DNA from: Brachybacterium muris | GTDB taxonomy: Bacteria; Actinomycetota; Actinomycetes; Actinomycetales; Dermabacteraceae | Reading direction: 5' to 3' | DNA length: 64,000 bases | Assembly: GCF_016907455.1 (NCBI RefSeq) | Contig: NZ_JAFBCB010000001.1 | Coordinates: 620,001-684,000 of the forward strand | Shown here: positions 26,272-35,924 of the stretch, piece after piece | Numbering within the stretch: position 1 is the first letter of the stretch | How the letters are laid out: each line of letters opens with the position of its first letter | The notes under the pieces: generated by a model | Database searches by the model: none | Seen by the model: the letters and a program-made list of their open reading frames with translations, nothing else | Told to the model about the DNA's origin: nothing | Translations under genes and position numbers: made by a program

Positions 26272-27297
26272 TCAGCCCTGGGGCGTGGTCGCGTCCAGGT
26301 GCTCGCGCACCGCCAGGTCGATCAGCCGTGCTGCGGTGCGAGCGGTGCGGGAGTCGATGTCGAGGCCCGGGTTCAGCTCCACCACGTCCAGCAGGGTGAG
26401 CTTCCCCGTGCCGGCGGCCGCACGGACTGCCTCCACGATCATCGGCAGTGGCACGCCGAGCCCGGCCGGGGCGCTCACGCCCGGGGCGGTGGCCGCCGGC
26501 AGTACGTCCAGGTCGATCGTGAGATACAGGATGTCCAGCCCGCGCGTGAAGTCCTCCACGAACGCCCGCACCGCCTCAACGCCGCCGTCCAGGCATTCCA
26601 GGTCGGTCATCCACCGCACCCCGTGCTCGCGTGCTGCCGAGAACAGGGTGCCGGTGTTGTTGGCCTCGGAGATCCCCAGCACCGCATACTGCAGGGTCCG
26701 GCCGGCGGCTCGCTCCGCCTCGGCCATCTGGAGGAACGGCGTGCCGGAGGTGGAGCGGGGCTCTCGGCGCAGGTCGAAGTGGGCGTCGAGGTTCAGCACG
26801 CCCCAGCGTGGGAACGTGGCCGCGGTGGCGGGGGTGCGGTAGCCAGGGCTTCGGGCCTCCAGTGAGCGCACCAGCCCCAAGTAGCTCGCCCAGGCGGTCT
26901 CATGGCCTCCACCCAGCACCACGGTCAGGACGGACCCGGGTGCCCGGAGGGAGGTGGTGATGAGAGCAGCGGTATCACGATGCCCGGCTTCGAGGTCCTC
27001 GCCCAGGGTCACTGCGTCCCCGTGGTCGACCAGGTCCACTGATCCGTCGGCGATCAAGGGGTGCGGCACCAGAGGCGACAGGGCCGAACGCAGCGAGGCC
27101 GGACCGTCGGCTGCGCCCACGCGCCCCCCGTTGCGGCGCACGCCTTCATCGGAGCGGAAGCCGAGCACTGAGACGTGCGGGTCGTGGGCACCATCAGCGC
27201 CGTGCACCCGTTGGTGCCAGCGCGCGTGCTCGGGGCCGTCGCCGTCGGTGCGTCCGGTCCAGGCGTCCAGGTGCTCAGAGGCATTGGTGGGTCCCAT
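26272..27297 (-). CDS. hutG: Formimidoylglutamase
   Basis: This ureohydrolase-family enzyme splits N-formimidoyl-glutamate to glutamate and formamide, the last step of histidine breakdown. The 341-residue product has manganese-binding motifs GGGHE, NLDAHFDLR and TIDLDVL, plus SxGTPF-type and DVVELNP segments. The family also includes arginase and agmatinase; the hut context makes HutG most likely. ATG at 27297 follows a GGAGGACC ribosome binding site. It is divergent from hutU-hutI-hutH. Confidence 0.92.
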   Translation of the reverse strand: MGPTNASEHLDAWTGRTDGDGPEHARWHQRVHGADGAHDPHVSVLGFRSDEGVRRNGGRVGAADGPASLRSALSPLVPHPLIADGSVDLVDHGDAVTLGEDLEAGHRDTAALITTSLRAPGSVLTVVLGGGHETAWASYLGLVRSLEARSPGYRTPATAATFPRWGVLNLDAHFDLRREPRSTSGTPFLQMAEAERAAGRTLQYAVLGISEANNTGTLFSAAREHGVRWMTDLECLDGGVEAVRAFVEDFTRGLDILYLTIDLDVLPAATAPGVSAPAGLGVPLPMIVEAVRAAAGTGKLTLLDVVELNPGLDIDSRTARTAARLIDLAVREHLDATTPQG

Positions 27298-27406
27298 GGT
27301 GGTCCTCCCGAGGGGGTGACGGGGTAGCAGTGCGGGCGAGTCGGTGAGCTGGCCCCATGGTGGCACCTCCGCACCGTACATACCTCCCCCGGCCCCCGTT
27401 CCCTGT

Positions 27407-27426
27407 CTGTCCGGTATCCCGGACAG
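27407..27426. promoter_or_regulatory. Palindrome in the hutG/hutU divergent promoter region
   Basis: CTGTCCGGTATCCCGGACAG is two perfect 8-bp arms around TATC. It lies about 110 bp from the hutG start and 80 bp from the hutU start, in the only shared control region of the hut genes. It is a good candidate operator for a histidine-utilisation repressor, which is not encoded in the window. Confidence 0.6.
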
Positions 27427-27507
27427 GACCCCGTCGTCAGCTCTCGCCCCCCTCCCGCCTCCGTGCTGTGCTGGTGGGGTCCCACCGCTGCGACCCAGGA
27501 GCACCCG

Positions 27508-29289
27508 ATGAGCCTTCCCGGCGCCCGCCCCGTCCGCGCACCCCGCGGCACCGACCTGACCGCGAAGAGCTGGCAGACCGAGGCCCCCCTGCGGATGCTC
27601 ATGAACAACCTCGACCCCGAGGTGGCCGAGCGCCCGGACGACCTGGTTGTCTACGGCGGCACCGGCCGCGCCGCCCGCTCCTGGGAGGCCTTCGACGCGA
27701 TCGTGGAGACCCTCACCGACCTCGAGGACGACGAGACCCTGCTGGTGCAGTCCGGCAAGCCCGTGGGTGTGCTGCGCACCAACCCCTGGGCCCCACGGGT
27801 GCTGCTGGCCAACTCCAACCTGGTGGGGGACTGGGCCACCTGGCCCGAGTTCCGCCGCTTGGAGGCCGCGGGCCTGATGATGTACGGACAGATGACCGCC
27901 GGCTCCTGGATCTACATCGCCACCCAGGGCATCCTCCAGGGCACCTACGAGACCTTCGCGGCGGTGGCCCGCAAGCGCTTCGACGGCACGCTGGCCGGCA
28001 CGATCACCCTCACCGGCGGCTGCGGTGGCATGGGCGGCGCGCAGCCACTGGCGGTCACCCTCAACGGCGGGGTGTGCCTGATCGCCGACGTGGACCGCAG
28101 TCGCCTGGAGCGCCGGGTCTCCAAGCGCTACCTCGACGAGATCGCCGACGACCTCGACGACGCCGTGGCCCGCGCCAATGCCGCCCGCGAGGAGAAGCGC
28201 GCGGTGTCCGTCGGCATCGTCGGCAACGCCGCCGAGGTGTTCCCGGCACTGCTCGAGCGCCACCGCGCCGGCGAGATCACCATCGACGTGGTCACCGACC
28301 AGACCAGTGCCCACGACCCCCTGTCCTACCTGCCGCTCGAGGTGGACGTGGAGCACTGGCAGGCCGAGTCCGAGGCCGATGCCGAGGGCTTCACCAAGAA
28401 GTCCCGCGAGTCCATGGCCCGCCAGGTGCAGGCCATGGTGGAGTTCCAGGACGAGGGCGCCGAGGTGTTCGACTACGGCAACTCCATCCGCGACGAGGCC
28501 CGCCACGCCGGCTACGACCGCGCCTTCGCCTTCCCAGGCTTCGTCCCCGCCTACATCCGCCCCCTGTTCTGCGAGGGCCTGGGACCGTTCCGCTGGGTGG
28601 CACTGTCCGGCGATCCGCAGGACATCGCCGTCACCGACGCCGCGATGAAGGAGCTGTTCCCGAAGAACGAGCACCTGCACCGCTGGCTGGACGCCGCCGG
28701 TGAGCTGGTGGAGTTCGAGGGGCTGCCGGCCCGGATCTGCTGGCTGGGCTACGGGGAGCGCCAGCAGGCGGGGCTGCTGTTCAACGAACTGGTGCGCGAG
28801 GGCAAGGTGAAGGCCCCCATCGTGATCGGCCGCGACCACCTCGACTCCGGTTCGGTGGCCTCCCCGTACCGGGAGACCGAGGGCATGCTGGACGGCTCCG
28901 ACGCCATCGCCGACTGGCCTTTGCTGAACGCCCTGACCGCCACCTCCTCCGGTGCCACCTGGGTGTCCATCCACCACGGCGGCGGCGTGGGCATCGGCCG
29001 CTCCATCCACGCCGGGCAGGTGGGCGTGGCCGACGGCACCGACCTGGCGGCCCAGAAGCTCGAGCGGCTGCTCACCAACGATCCCGCACTCGGCGTGATC
29101 CGCCACGTGGACGCCGGCTACTCCCGCGCTGCGGACGTGGCACGTGAGCGCGGGGTGCGGGTGCCGATGGAGCCCACCATCCGCGACAGCGGGGACCGGA
29201 ATGACACCGTCGACGGCAGCACGACCGATGGCTGCACGGTCGACGGCAGCACGGTCGACGGCAGCACGGCTGACGGGACTGCCCAGTGA
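27508..29289 (+). CDS. hutU: Urocanate hydratase
   Basis: HutU converts urocanate to imidazolone propionate using tightly bound NAD. The 593-residue product has [35 protein letters not shown] (dinucleotide loop), DQTSAHDPL and the C-terminal [19 protein letters not shown] at 27508 follows CAGGAG. The family core ends near residue 560; here a roughly 30-residue Asp/Gly/Ser/Thr tail made by a 15-bp tandem repeat is added. The stop overlaps the hutI start (GTGA). Confidence 0.96.
   Translation: MSLPGARPVRAPRGTDLTAKSWQTEAPLRMLMNNLDPEVAERPDDLVVYGGTGRAARSWEAFDAIVETLTDLEDDETLLVQSGKPVGVLRTNPWAPRVLLANSNLVGDWATWPEFRRLEAAGLMMYGQMTAGSWIYIATQGILQGTYETFAAVARKRFDGTLAGTITLTGGCGGMGGAQPLAVTLNGGVCLIADVDRSRLERRVSKRYLDEIADDLDDAVARANAAREEKRAVSVGIVGNAAEVFPALLERHRAGEITIDVVTDQTSAHDPLSYLPLEVDVEHWQAESEADAEGFTKKSRESMARQVQAMVEFQDEGAEVFDYGNSIRDEARHAGYDRAFAFPGFVPAYIRPLFCEGLGPFRWVALSGDPQDIAVTDAAMKELFPKNEHLHRWLDAAGELVEFEGLPARICWLGYGERQQAGLLFNELVREGKVKAPIVIGRDHLDSGSVASPYRETEGMLDGSDAIADWPLLNALTATSSGATWVSIHHGGGVGIGRSIHAGQVGVADGTDLAAQKLERLLTNDPALGVIRHVDAGYSRAADVARERGVRVPMEPTIRDSGDRNDTVDGSTTDGCTVDGSTVDGSTADGTAQ
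29209..29277 (+). repeat. 15-bp tandem repeat at the 3' end of hutU
   Basis: GTCGACGGCAGCACG occurs at 29209, 29239 and 29254, with a diverged copy at 29224 and a partial one at 29269. It encodes repeated Val-Asp-Gly-Ser-Thr. Confidence 0.85.
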
Positions 29290-30563
29290 CCGCCACCCTG
29301 CTCACCGGCATCTCCGAGCTGTGGACCCTGGACCCGGCGCTGGAGGACCCGCAGGCCCTGCCCGCAGGCGCCACCGAGGGGCAGGTGATCGCTGATGCCG
29401 CCCTGGTGATCGACTCTGGCCGCATCGCCTGGACCGGCCCTGGCGCCCAGGCCCCCGCGGCCGACGACCAGGTGGACCTGGGTGGCCGGGCCGTGCTTCC
29501 GGGCTGGGTGGACTCCCATACCCACCTCGTGTTCGCCGGGGACCGCTCCGGCGAGTTCGAGGCCAGGATGGCAGGGGAGTCCTACGCCGCCGGGGGCATC
29601 GCCGTGACCACCGATGCCACCCGAGCCGCCAGTGACGAGGAGCTGCTGGCGCTGCTGCGCAGGCGGATCGTCGAGGCCGCCCGCGGCGGCACCACCTGCC
29701 TGGAGACCAAGACCGGGTACGGCCTCACCGTGGACGAGGAGGCCCGGGCTGCCCGCCTGCTGGCCCAGCTCCATGCCGCCGGTGAGATCGACGAGATCAC
29801 CTACCTCGGCGCGCACCTGGTGCCCGCGGAGTACCAGGGCCGGGCGCAGGAGTACGTGGACCTGGTGGCCGGTCCCATGCTCGAGGCGGTGCGCGATGCG
29901 GCGGGGCCGGCGCTGCGCTGGATCGACGTGTTCTGTGAGGACGGTGTCTTTGACCCCGAGCAGTCCGCCCGTGTGCTGCACGCCGGCATCGAGGCCGGCC
30001 TGGGCCTGCGGGTGCACGGCAACCAGCTGGGCCGCACCGGCGGCGCACAGCTGGCCTGTGAGCTGGGGGCGGCGAGCGTGGACCATCTGAACCACCTCGA
30101 CCCCTCCGACATCGACGCCCTCGCCGGGACCGCGAGTCTGCCCGTCGCGCCCGGAGCGGCCCCCGGGCAGCTCTCGGTACAGCAGGGCCCCACCGTCGCG
30201 ACCGTGCTGCCGGCCTGCGACCTCTCCACCCGCGCCCCGCTCGCACCTGCCAGGTCACTGCTCGACGCCGGGGCCCAGCTCGCAATCGCCTCGAACTGCA
30301 ACCCCGGCACCAGCTACACCTCCTCGATGGCCTTCTGTGTGGCCACCGCCGTGCTGCAGATGCGCCTCACCCTGGCCGAGGCCGTCCGCGCTGCCACCCG
30401 GGGCGGGGCTCTGGCTCTGCGTCGCGACGACGTGGGCCACCTCGGCGTCGGCGCTCGGGCGGACCTGCACGTGCTGGACGCCCCCGCCGCCATCCACCTC
30501 GCCTACCGTCCCGGCATGCCGCTCACCCACGCGGTGTGGCGGCGCGGCAAGCAGATCCTCTGA
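29286..30563 (+). CDS. hutI: Imidazolonepropionase
   Basis: HutI is an amidohydrolase that opens imidazolone propionate to N-formimidoyl-glutamate. The 425-residue product shows [20 protein letters not shown] (metal His pair), [19 protein letters not shown] (His), [10 protein letters not shown] (His) and [13 protein letters not shown] (Asp/Asn region typical of HutI). GTG at 29286 overlaps the hutU stop. Next comes hutH after 54 bp. Confidence 0.95.
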   Translation: MTATLLTGISELWTLDPALEDPQALPAGATEGQVIADAALVIDSGRIAWTGPGAQAPAADDQVDLGGRAVLPGWVDSHTHLVFAGDRSGEFEARMAGESYAAGGIAVTTDATRAASDEELLALLRRRIVEAARGGTTCLETKTGYGLTVDEEARAARLLAQLHAAGEIDEITYLGAHLVPAEYQGRAQEYVDLVAGPMLEAVRDAAGPALRWIDVFCEDGVFDPEQSARVLHAGIEAGLGLRVHGNQLGRTGGAQLACELGAASVDHLNHLDPSDIDALAGTASLPVAPGAAPGQLSVQQGPTVATVLPACDLSTRAPLAPARSLLDAGAQLAIASNCNPGTSYTSSMAFCVATAVLQMRLTLAEAVRAATRGGALALRRDDVGHLGVGARADLHVLDAPAAIHLAYRPGMPLTHAVWRRGKQIL

Positions 30564-30617
30564 CCCGTCGGCGCCCCATTCGCCTCGTCGCTTCCCCACC
30601 CAGCCCCAGGAGCACCC

Positions 30618-32201
30618 ATGACCTCCCAGCCCGCCTCCCGCACCGCCTCCTCCGTTGCCCGGCAGCCCGTCACCCTCGGCACCGACGGTCTCACCGCCGC
30701 CGACGTCCTGTCGGTCGCCCGCCACGGCGCACCTGTGGACCTCGACCCCGCTGCACGGGAGGAGGTGGCCCGGGTGCGCGCCCACGTCGACGCGCTCGCC
30801 GCACCCGGTCACGCCCCCGTGTACGGCGTCTCCACCGGCTTCGGGGCGCTCGCCGACACCGCCATCGAGCCAGTGATGCGCGGTGCCCTGCAGCGCTCGC
30901 TGATCCGCTCCCACGCCGCCGGCGCCGGCCCTGAGGTGGAGACCGAGGTGGTGCGCGCCCTGATGCTGCTGCGCGCCCGCACCCTCGCCTCCGGCCGCAC
31001 CGGCGTGCGGCCCGTCGTGCTGGAGAACATGCTCGCGCTGCTGAACGCGCACATCACCCCGATCGTCCACGAGTACGGGTCCCTGGGCTGCTCCGGAGAT
31101 CTCGCACCGCTGTCCCACTGCGCCCTGGTGCTGATGGGGGAGGGGCGAGCCCGGGACCGCGACGGCACCGAGCGCCCCGTGCGCGAGCTGCTCACCGAGG
31201 CCGGCATCGAACCGGTGGAGCTCGCCGAGAAGGAGGGACTGGCGCTGATCAACGGAACCGACGGGATGCTCGGAATGCTGCTGATGGCCATCGCGGACCT
31301 CGATGACCTGGTGCGCCTGGCCGACGTCACCTGCTCGCTGACCGTGCAGGGCTTGCGAGGCCGCGACGGCGTGTTCCGCCCCGAGCTGCACGCCCCGCTG
31401 CGCCCCCACCCGGGGCAGGAGGCCTCGGCCGCGAACATCCTCGCGCTGCTGGAGGGCTCCCCGATCATCGCCGACGTCGCCTCCGAGGGGTCCCGCGTGC
31501 AGGACGCCTACTCCCTGCGCTGCGCACCCCAGGTCGCCGGCGGCGTGCGCGACACCATCGACCACGCCCGCACCGTCGCCGACCGCGAACTGGCCGCCTC
31601 CATCGACAACCCCGTCGTGCTCGAGGACGGCACCGTCACCTCCAACGGCAACTTCCACGGCGCCCCCGTGGCCTACGTGCTGGACTTCCTGGCCGTGGTC
31701 GCCGCGGACCTCGCCTCCATCGCCGAGCGACGCACCGACCGGATGCTCGACAAAGCCCGCTCCCACGGCCTGCCGCCGTTCCTGGCGGATGACCCGGGGG
31801 TGGACTCCGGCTTCATGATCGCCCAGTACACGCAGGCCGCCCTGGTCTCGGAGATGAAGCGCCTGGCGATGCCCGCCAGCGTCGACTCCATCCCCTCCTC
31901 GGCGATGCAGGAGGACCACGTCTCCATGGGCTGGCACGCCGCCCGCAAGCTCCGCACCAGCGTGGAGAACCTGCGGCGGGTGCTCGCGATCGAACTGCTC
32001 ACCGCCGCGCGTGCGGTGGACCTGCGTGCCCCGCTGGCGCCCTCCCCGGCGGGCCTCGCCGCGATCGCCGTGCTGCGCGAGACGGTGCCCGGACCCGGCC
32101 CGGACCGGTTCCTGGCCCCGGACATCGCCGAGGCCGAGGAGCGGCTCCGGGACGGCTCGGTGCTGGCCGCCGTCGAAGGGGTGGTGGGGCACCTGCGCTG
32201 A
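30618..32201 (+). CDS. hutH: Histidine ammonia-lyase
   Basis: HutH removes ammonia from histidine to give urocanate, the entry step of the pathway. The 527-residue product has YGVSTGFGALAD (active-site Tyr), GSLGCSGDLAPLSH (about 154-167), SNGNFHGAP and QEDHVSMG. The cyclising tripeptide that forms the MIO cofactor is Cys-Ser-Gly (158-160) instead of the more common Ala-Ser-Gly; the key Ser is kept. CAGGAG precedes the ATG. It ends the hutU-hutI-hutH operon. Confidence 0.95.
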   Translation: MTSQPASRTASSVARQPVTLGTDGLTAADVLSVARHGAPVDLDPAAREEVARVRAHVDALAAPGHAPVYGVSTGFGALADTAIEPVMRGALQRSLIRSHAAGAGPEVETEVVRALMLLRARTLASGRTGVRPVVLENMLALLNAHITPIVHEYGSLGCSGDLAPLSHCALVLMGEGRARDRDGTERPVRELLTEAGIEPVELAEKEGLALINGTDGMLGMLLMAIADLDDLVRLADVTCSLTVQGLRGRDGVFRPELHAPLRPHPGQEASAANILALLEGSPIIADVASEGSRVQDAYSLRCAPQVAGGVRDTIDHARTVADRELAASIDNPVVLEDGTVTSNGNFHGAPVAYVLDFLAVVAADLASIAERRTDRMLDKARSHGLPPFLADDPGVDSGFMIAQYTQAALVSEMKRLAMPASVDSIPSSAMQEDHVSMGWHAARKLRTSVENLRRVLAIELLTAARAVDLRAPLAPSPAGLAAIAVLRETVPGPGPDRFLAPDIAEAEERLRDGSVLAAVEGVVGHLR

Positions 32202-32250
32202 GCCCCGGCAACATGCACTGAGCTACGGGCCGTGGCGTCCGGTCCGGGTC

Positions 32251-33459
32251 TCAGCGCCCCTCGGTGCTCACCAGCACCACCCGGGAGGTGGGCCCCAGCT
32301 CCAGCGCCTCGGGCATCGTGAGCATCGCGGTGACGGCGGCGGCCGAGGCCGCACCGCAGGGTCCGGAGCGCACCCCGTCGGCCTGCAGGTCCTCGATCGC
32401 CTGGGCAGTCTCCGCATCGGTGACGCCGATCCCAGCGTCCAGGCCGTCCTTGATCGCCGGCCACGCCAGGTCGGAGAGGGTGCCGCAGTTCAGACCCGCC
32501 ATCGTCGTCACCACGTCGGCCGGGACCATGACGGGTTCCCCGGCGGCGAGGGACGCTGTCGCGCAGGCGGCGCTGACCGGTTCCACTGCGAGCACGCGCG
32601 GGCCGTCGGCACGGGAGCGGGCATGAGTGAGCGCGGCCTGCAGCAGGGACCCCACCCCGGTGGGCACCACCAGCAGATCGCGCGAGGTGAGCGGACCGCC
32701 GGCAGTCCCATCGAGTGCGTCGTCGATCTCGGCGAACAGGGTGGCGTACCCCTCGTTGATCAGGGCCGGGATCTGCTCGTACCCGTCCCAGGCGGTGTCC
32801 TGGACCAGCAGTTCGCGCTCGCCGATGCTCGCGGTGGCCTCCCGTACGGCGTCGTCGTACACCCCGCCGTGCTCCACCAGCTCGGCACCCTCGGCGCGGA
32901 TCGCCTCCAGGGCCGGGGCCCCCACCCCGTCGGGTGTGTAGATGCGGGCGTCAAGGCCCAGCAGACGGGCGAGGTGCGCGAGGGCCCGACCATGGTTGCC
33001 GTCGGTCGCGGTGACCAGGGTGAGACCGCTCCCGTCGGCCGCGTCCTGCAGTTCCTCCCAGGAACCGGCGGGCCTGCGCCCCACCGCGGCGGGAACCGCG
33101 TGGGCCACAGCCCAGGATGCCCCCAGGATCTTGAACGCCGGCAGACCGAGGCGGGCGGACTCGTCCTTGACCAGCACCTCGCCCACGCCCCAGCGCTGCG
33201 CGAGACCCGTGGCGGGCAGCAGTGGGGTGGACGCGTAGCCGGGCAGGGAGCGGTGGAAGGCCGCGGCAGGAGCGGCAGCCTCGCCTGCGGCACGAGTCGT
33301 GCCGGCGGTGCCGGTGGTGTCGGCGGTGCCAGTGGCTCCGGCAGCGTGCTGCGCGCTCCGCACTGCTGTGCCGCGTCGCGCCCATGGGCGGCCACCGGGG
33401 GACCCCGCCGCGGAGGTGCTCGGTGAGAGGGGGGTGCGGTCAGCGTCGTTGCTGGTCAT
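32251..33459 (-). CDS. PLP-dependent ammonia-lyase, diaminopropionate ammonia-lyase-like
   Basis: This 402-residue fold-type II PLP enzyme has FKILGASWA (PLP Lys), TDGNHGRALAHLARLLG, VYDDAVREA, QDTAWDGYEQIPALINEGY, PTGVGSLL (phosphate loop), NCGTLSDLAWP and SGPCGAASAAA, all typical of diaminopropionate ammonia-lyase. The first 65 residues are low-complexity Ala/Thr/Gly. A ribosome binding site GGAGTG precedes the ATG. Convergence with hutH may hint at a shared amino-acid catabolic theme. Threonine/serine dehydratase activity is the main alternative. Confidence 0.8.
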   Translation of the reverse strand: MTSNDADRTPLSPSTSAAGSPGGRPWARRGTAVRSAQHAAGATGTADTTGTAGTTRAAGEAAAPAAAFHRSLPGYASTPLLPATGLAQRWGVGEVLVKDESARLGLPAFKILGASWAVAHAVPAAVGRRPAGSWEELQDAADGSGLTLVTATDGNHGRALAHLARLLGLDARIYTPDGVGAPALEAIRAEGAELVEHGGVYDDAVREATASIGERELLVQDTAWDGYEQIPALINEGYATLFAEIDDALDGTAGGPLTSRDLLVVPTGVGSLLQAALTHARSRADGPRVLAVEPVSAACATASLAAGEPVMVPADVVTTMAGLNCGTLSDLAWPAIKDGLDAGIGVTDAETAQAIEDLQADGVRSGPCGAASAAAVTAMLTMPEALELGPTSRVVLVSTEGR

Positions 33460-33499
33460 CTGTCACTCCTGCGATGAGAGGGCCTGCCTGGACCATACG

Positions 33500-33561
33500 G
33501 TCACCGGTGCCCCGATGCCAGTCACGGTGCCCCGATGCCGGTCACGGGTGCGCCGCTGCCG
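33500..33561. repeat. Three 20-21-bp tandem repeats
   Basis: Units start at 33500, 33521 and 33541, each close to GTCACGGTGCCCCGATGCCG. They occupy the gap between the PLP ammonia-lyase and the second CPBP gene. No function is evident. Confidence 0.7.
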
Positions 33562-33562
33562 G

Positions 33563-34504
33563 TCACGACCCGTAGGGGCCGTGCTCGCGCACCTCGTCCC
33601 AGCGCCGGCGGGGGATCAGCACGGCGATCACCACCCCGACCGCCGTGTGTGCCAGGCCGAACATCAGCCATACCGCGGGCCCATCGGCCGTCAGGCCCAG
33701 CAGCATCGTGACCGCCATCGCCAGGTGGAAGCCGCCGTGGATGCCGACCGCCGCCCACAAGGATCGCAGGGCGATGGCCAGGAACCCGGCGCTGATCGCG
33801 AAGCCGAACGGGAGCGCCAGGTACAGCAGCCGCTCGACCGCGTCCTGCTGGCCGCCGCTCGAAGCCAGGTGCGGGATGGTGAACACGACCGCCGCGATCA
33901 GCACCGCGAGCACGGGCCGCCGACGCAGGGTCTGCAGCAGGTAGCCGCGGAACAGCACCTCCTCACCGATGCCCTGCAGCAGGAAGGAGCGCACCAGGCT
34001 CACCGCGATCACCGTGAGGAGGGAGACGCCCGCCATCTGGGCGGCGAGCTCCTCGGGCAGCACCGAACGGCCGATGCCCAGTGCCTGCGCGGAGCCCTGG
34101 ACCAGCAGGGCGATCACCTGAGCGATGCCGTACCCGGCAAGCAGCGCGAACAGAGCCCGCCTGCCCGGGCGCAGCCCCAGGGACCGGAACGGCCTGCGAT
34201 CCACCCACCGCACCAGCGCCCAGGAGATCAGCACATACGCTGCCAGCACCACGGCCGCGTAGACCGTGAAGGCGAGGATCGGCGTCAGCCCTCGCCCCTC
34301 CATGATGTCGGCGAATCCCGGCACCAGCATCAGGACCAGACCGGCCGAGGCGGCGGGCAGGAACAGCACGCCGGGCACGGCGGCCCGCGCCCATGCCGGC
34401 AGGCGCGGATGGGTGGGGGACGGTGGCGAGGGGGACCGGGTCGAGGAAGTCGGGAGCGGGGGAGTCGAGTCGGAGCAGGGCGTGGGTTCAGTTCTGGTGT
34501 CCAT
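33563..34504 (-). CDS. CPBP-family intramembrane protease
   Basis: This 313-residue membrane protein has about eight spans after a Pro/Ser-rich cytoplasmic head. Motif 1 is GIGEEVLFRGYLLQTLR, motif 2 FTIPHLASS and motif 3 GIHGGFHLAM. ATG at 34504 is leaderless. It is divergent from a histidine kinase/response regulator pair, across a 139-bp region with a perfect palindrome, and may be a target of that system. It is only distantly similar to the CPBP protein at 22526. Confidence 0.85.
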   Translation of the reverse strand: MDTRTEPTPCSDSTPPLPTSSTRSPSPPSPTHPRLPAWARAAVPGVLFLPAASAGLVLMLVPGFADIMEGRGLTPILAFTVYAAVVLAAYVLISWALVRWVDRRPFRSLGLRPGRRALFALLAGYGIAQVIALLVQGSAQALGIGRSVLPEELAAQMAGVSLLTVIAVSLVRSFLLQGIGEEVLFRGYLLQTLRRRPVLAVLIAAVVFTIPHLASSGGQQDAVERLLYLALPFGFAISAGFLAIALRSLWAAVGIHGGFHLAMAVTMLLGLTADGPAVWLMFGLAHTAVGVVIAVLIPRRRWDEVREHGPYGS

Positions 34505-34511
34505 GGCCTCG

Positions 34512-34517
34512 ACGCTA
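34512..34517 (-). promoter_or_regulatory. -10 element, second CPBP gene (leaderless)
   Basis: TAGCGT on the minus strand ends 7 nt before the ATG at 34504. Confidence 0.55.
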
Positions 34518-34593
34518 CGAACGGGGTTGCACGCCTCTCGCGGCCCTGCGGTCACGATCCCGGCGACCGCAGGATGACCCGCGGCACCGTGAT

Positions 34594-34609
34594 CATGACC
34601 CCGGTCATG
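34594..34609. promoter_or_regulatory. Palindrome upstream of the two-component operon
   Basis: CATGACC-CC-GGTCATG is a perfect 16-bp dyad ending 22 bp before the kinase -10 element, over its -35 region. It is a candidate binding site for the linked LuxR-type response regulator. Confidence 0.55.
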
Positions 34610-34631
34610 GGTCCGTGCCGCAGCGAGGCTC

Positions 34632-34637
34632 TACGGT
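34632..34637 (+). promoter_or_regulatory. -10 element of the two-component operon (leaderless)
   Basis: TACGGT ends 6 nt before the GTG at 34644. Confidence 0.6.
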
Positions 34638-34643
34638 GGGATC

Positions 34644-35924
34644 GTGCCCTCCGACATGCCTGATGCGCCCCTGATCCGGCGGATGCTGCCCCCGCTGCAG
34701 CTGGTCTCGCTGGCGTGCCTGGTGCTGGCGGCGGTCGGGGTGCTGGTGTCCGAGCCGCTGTGGTCGCCCGGCCAGCTGCAGGTCGCAGTGGTGTACGCAG
34801 GGATGGCACCGGTGATCGCCATGGCATGGTGGATGCGCGCACGCGCCGGGACTGCCCGACGCAGGGCGATCCTCAGCGCGGCGGTCGCGATCGGGCTGAT
34901 CCCGGTGGCCGTGTCCGGATCGGTCGGCTTCACCATCCCCGTCCTGGTGCTGGGGGTGGCGCTGCTGGTCGTGGACGTCGGTCGCTCCGCAGGCGCGGTG
35001 GCAGCGGCGGCGGTCGTGATCACCGGGACCGTGCTGCACGGGATCGGGGAGACCGGCTGGGTGGTAGGCCTTCTCAACTCGGTGCCGATCGCCATCCTGC
35101 TGGGCTTCGGCATCGCCCTGGGAGAGCTGTTTCGGGCCTACCACCAGGCCCACCATCGTGACCTGCGTGCCATCGCCGAGCGGGACGAGGCACTGGACAG
35201 GCTCGAGAGCGCGCTCGCGCGGCTGCGTCGCACGGCGGAGATCGAGAAGGAGCTGCTGCTGGCCGACGAACGAGCCCGCTCCGCCCGGGACCTCCACGAC
35301 GGTCTCGGCCACCGGTTGACGCTGATCTCCATGAGCCTGGAGTTCGCGGGACGTGCGAGGCAGAACGACCCCGAGGCGGCCTGGGCCGAGGTCGCAGGCG
35401 CCGATGCCACCGCGCGCGAAGCGCTCGCCGAGATGCGCACCTGGGTGCGGGCACTGAGCCCCGTGAGGGATCCGGATGCGACCGGCGTCGCCGCACTCGA
35501 GGCGATCGCCGAGTCCTTCCGCGGCACCGGGCTGGAGGTGGACGTGGATGCCGAGGGCGAGGAGCCCGAGCTCGGTCAGGACGCCTCCCTGCTGCTGTAC
35601 CGCGCCGCTCAGGAAGGGCTGACCAACGCTCTGCGCCACAGCCGGGCCTCCCGGGTGAGGATCAGCGTGGGCATCGAGGGGCAGGACGTGGTGATGCGCA
35701 TGATCAACGACATCGCGCCGTCCCTCGGCCATGGCGTCCCCGTGGGCGCGGCCACTGCGGGATTCGGTCTGCGCGGGCTCGCCGCCCGGGCCGAAGCACT
35801 GGGCGGGGGCGTGACCGCGGCTCGTGAGGGCGACAGGTTCGTGCTGTGCGTCCGCATCGATCGGGGGCGTGCCGCCGGTTTCGCCGATGGCATGGCCGCG
35901 CGGAGCGAGGAGGCGGCGCGATGA
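34644..35924 (+). CDS. Sensor histidine kinase (NarL/DesK-type)
   Basis: The 426-residue kinase has about six membrane helices (1-165), a coiled-coil linker (AIAERDEALDRLESALARLR), a HisKA_3 dimerisation domain with ARDLHDGLGHRLTLISMSLE (phospho-His), and an HATPase domain with AAQEGLTNALRHSRAS and GFGLRGLAARAEALGG. The signal is unknown; few residues lie outside the membrane, as in DesK- or LiaS-like intramembrane sensors. It overlaps the response regulator by 4 bp. Confidence 0.9.
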   Translation: MPSDMPDAPLIRRMLPPLQLVSLACLVLAAVGVLVSEPLWSPGQLQVAVVYAGMAPVIAMAWWMRARAGTARRRAILSAAVAIGLIPVAVSGSVGFTIPVLVLGVALLVVDVGRSAGAVAAAAVVITGTVLHGIGETGWVVGLLNSVPIAILLGFGIALGELFRAYHQAHHRDLRAIAERDEALDRLESALARLRRTAEIEKELLLADERARSARDLHDGLGHRLTLISMSLEFAGRARQNDPEAAWAEVAGADATAREALAEMRTWVRALSPVRDPDATGVAALEAIAESFRGTGLEVDVDAEGEEPELGQDASLLLYRAAQEGLTNALRHSRASRVRISVGIEGQDVVMRMINDIAPSLGHGVPVGAATAGFGLRGLAARAEALGGGVTAAREGDRFVLCVRIDRGRAAGFADGMAARSEEAAR

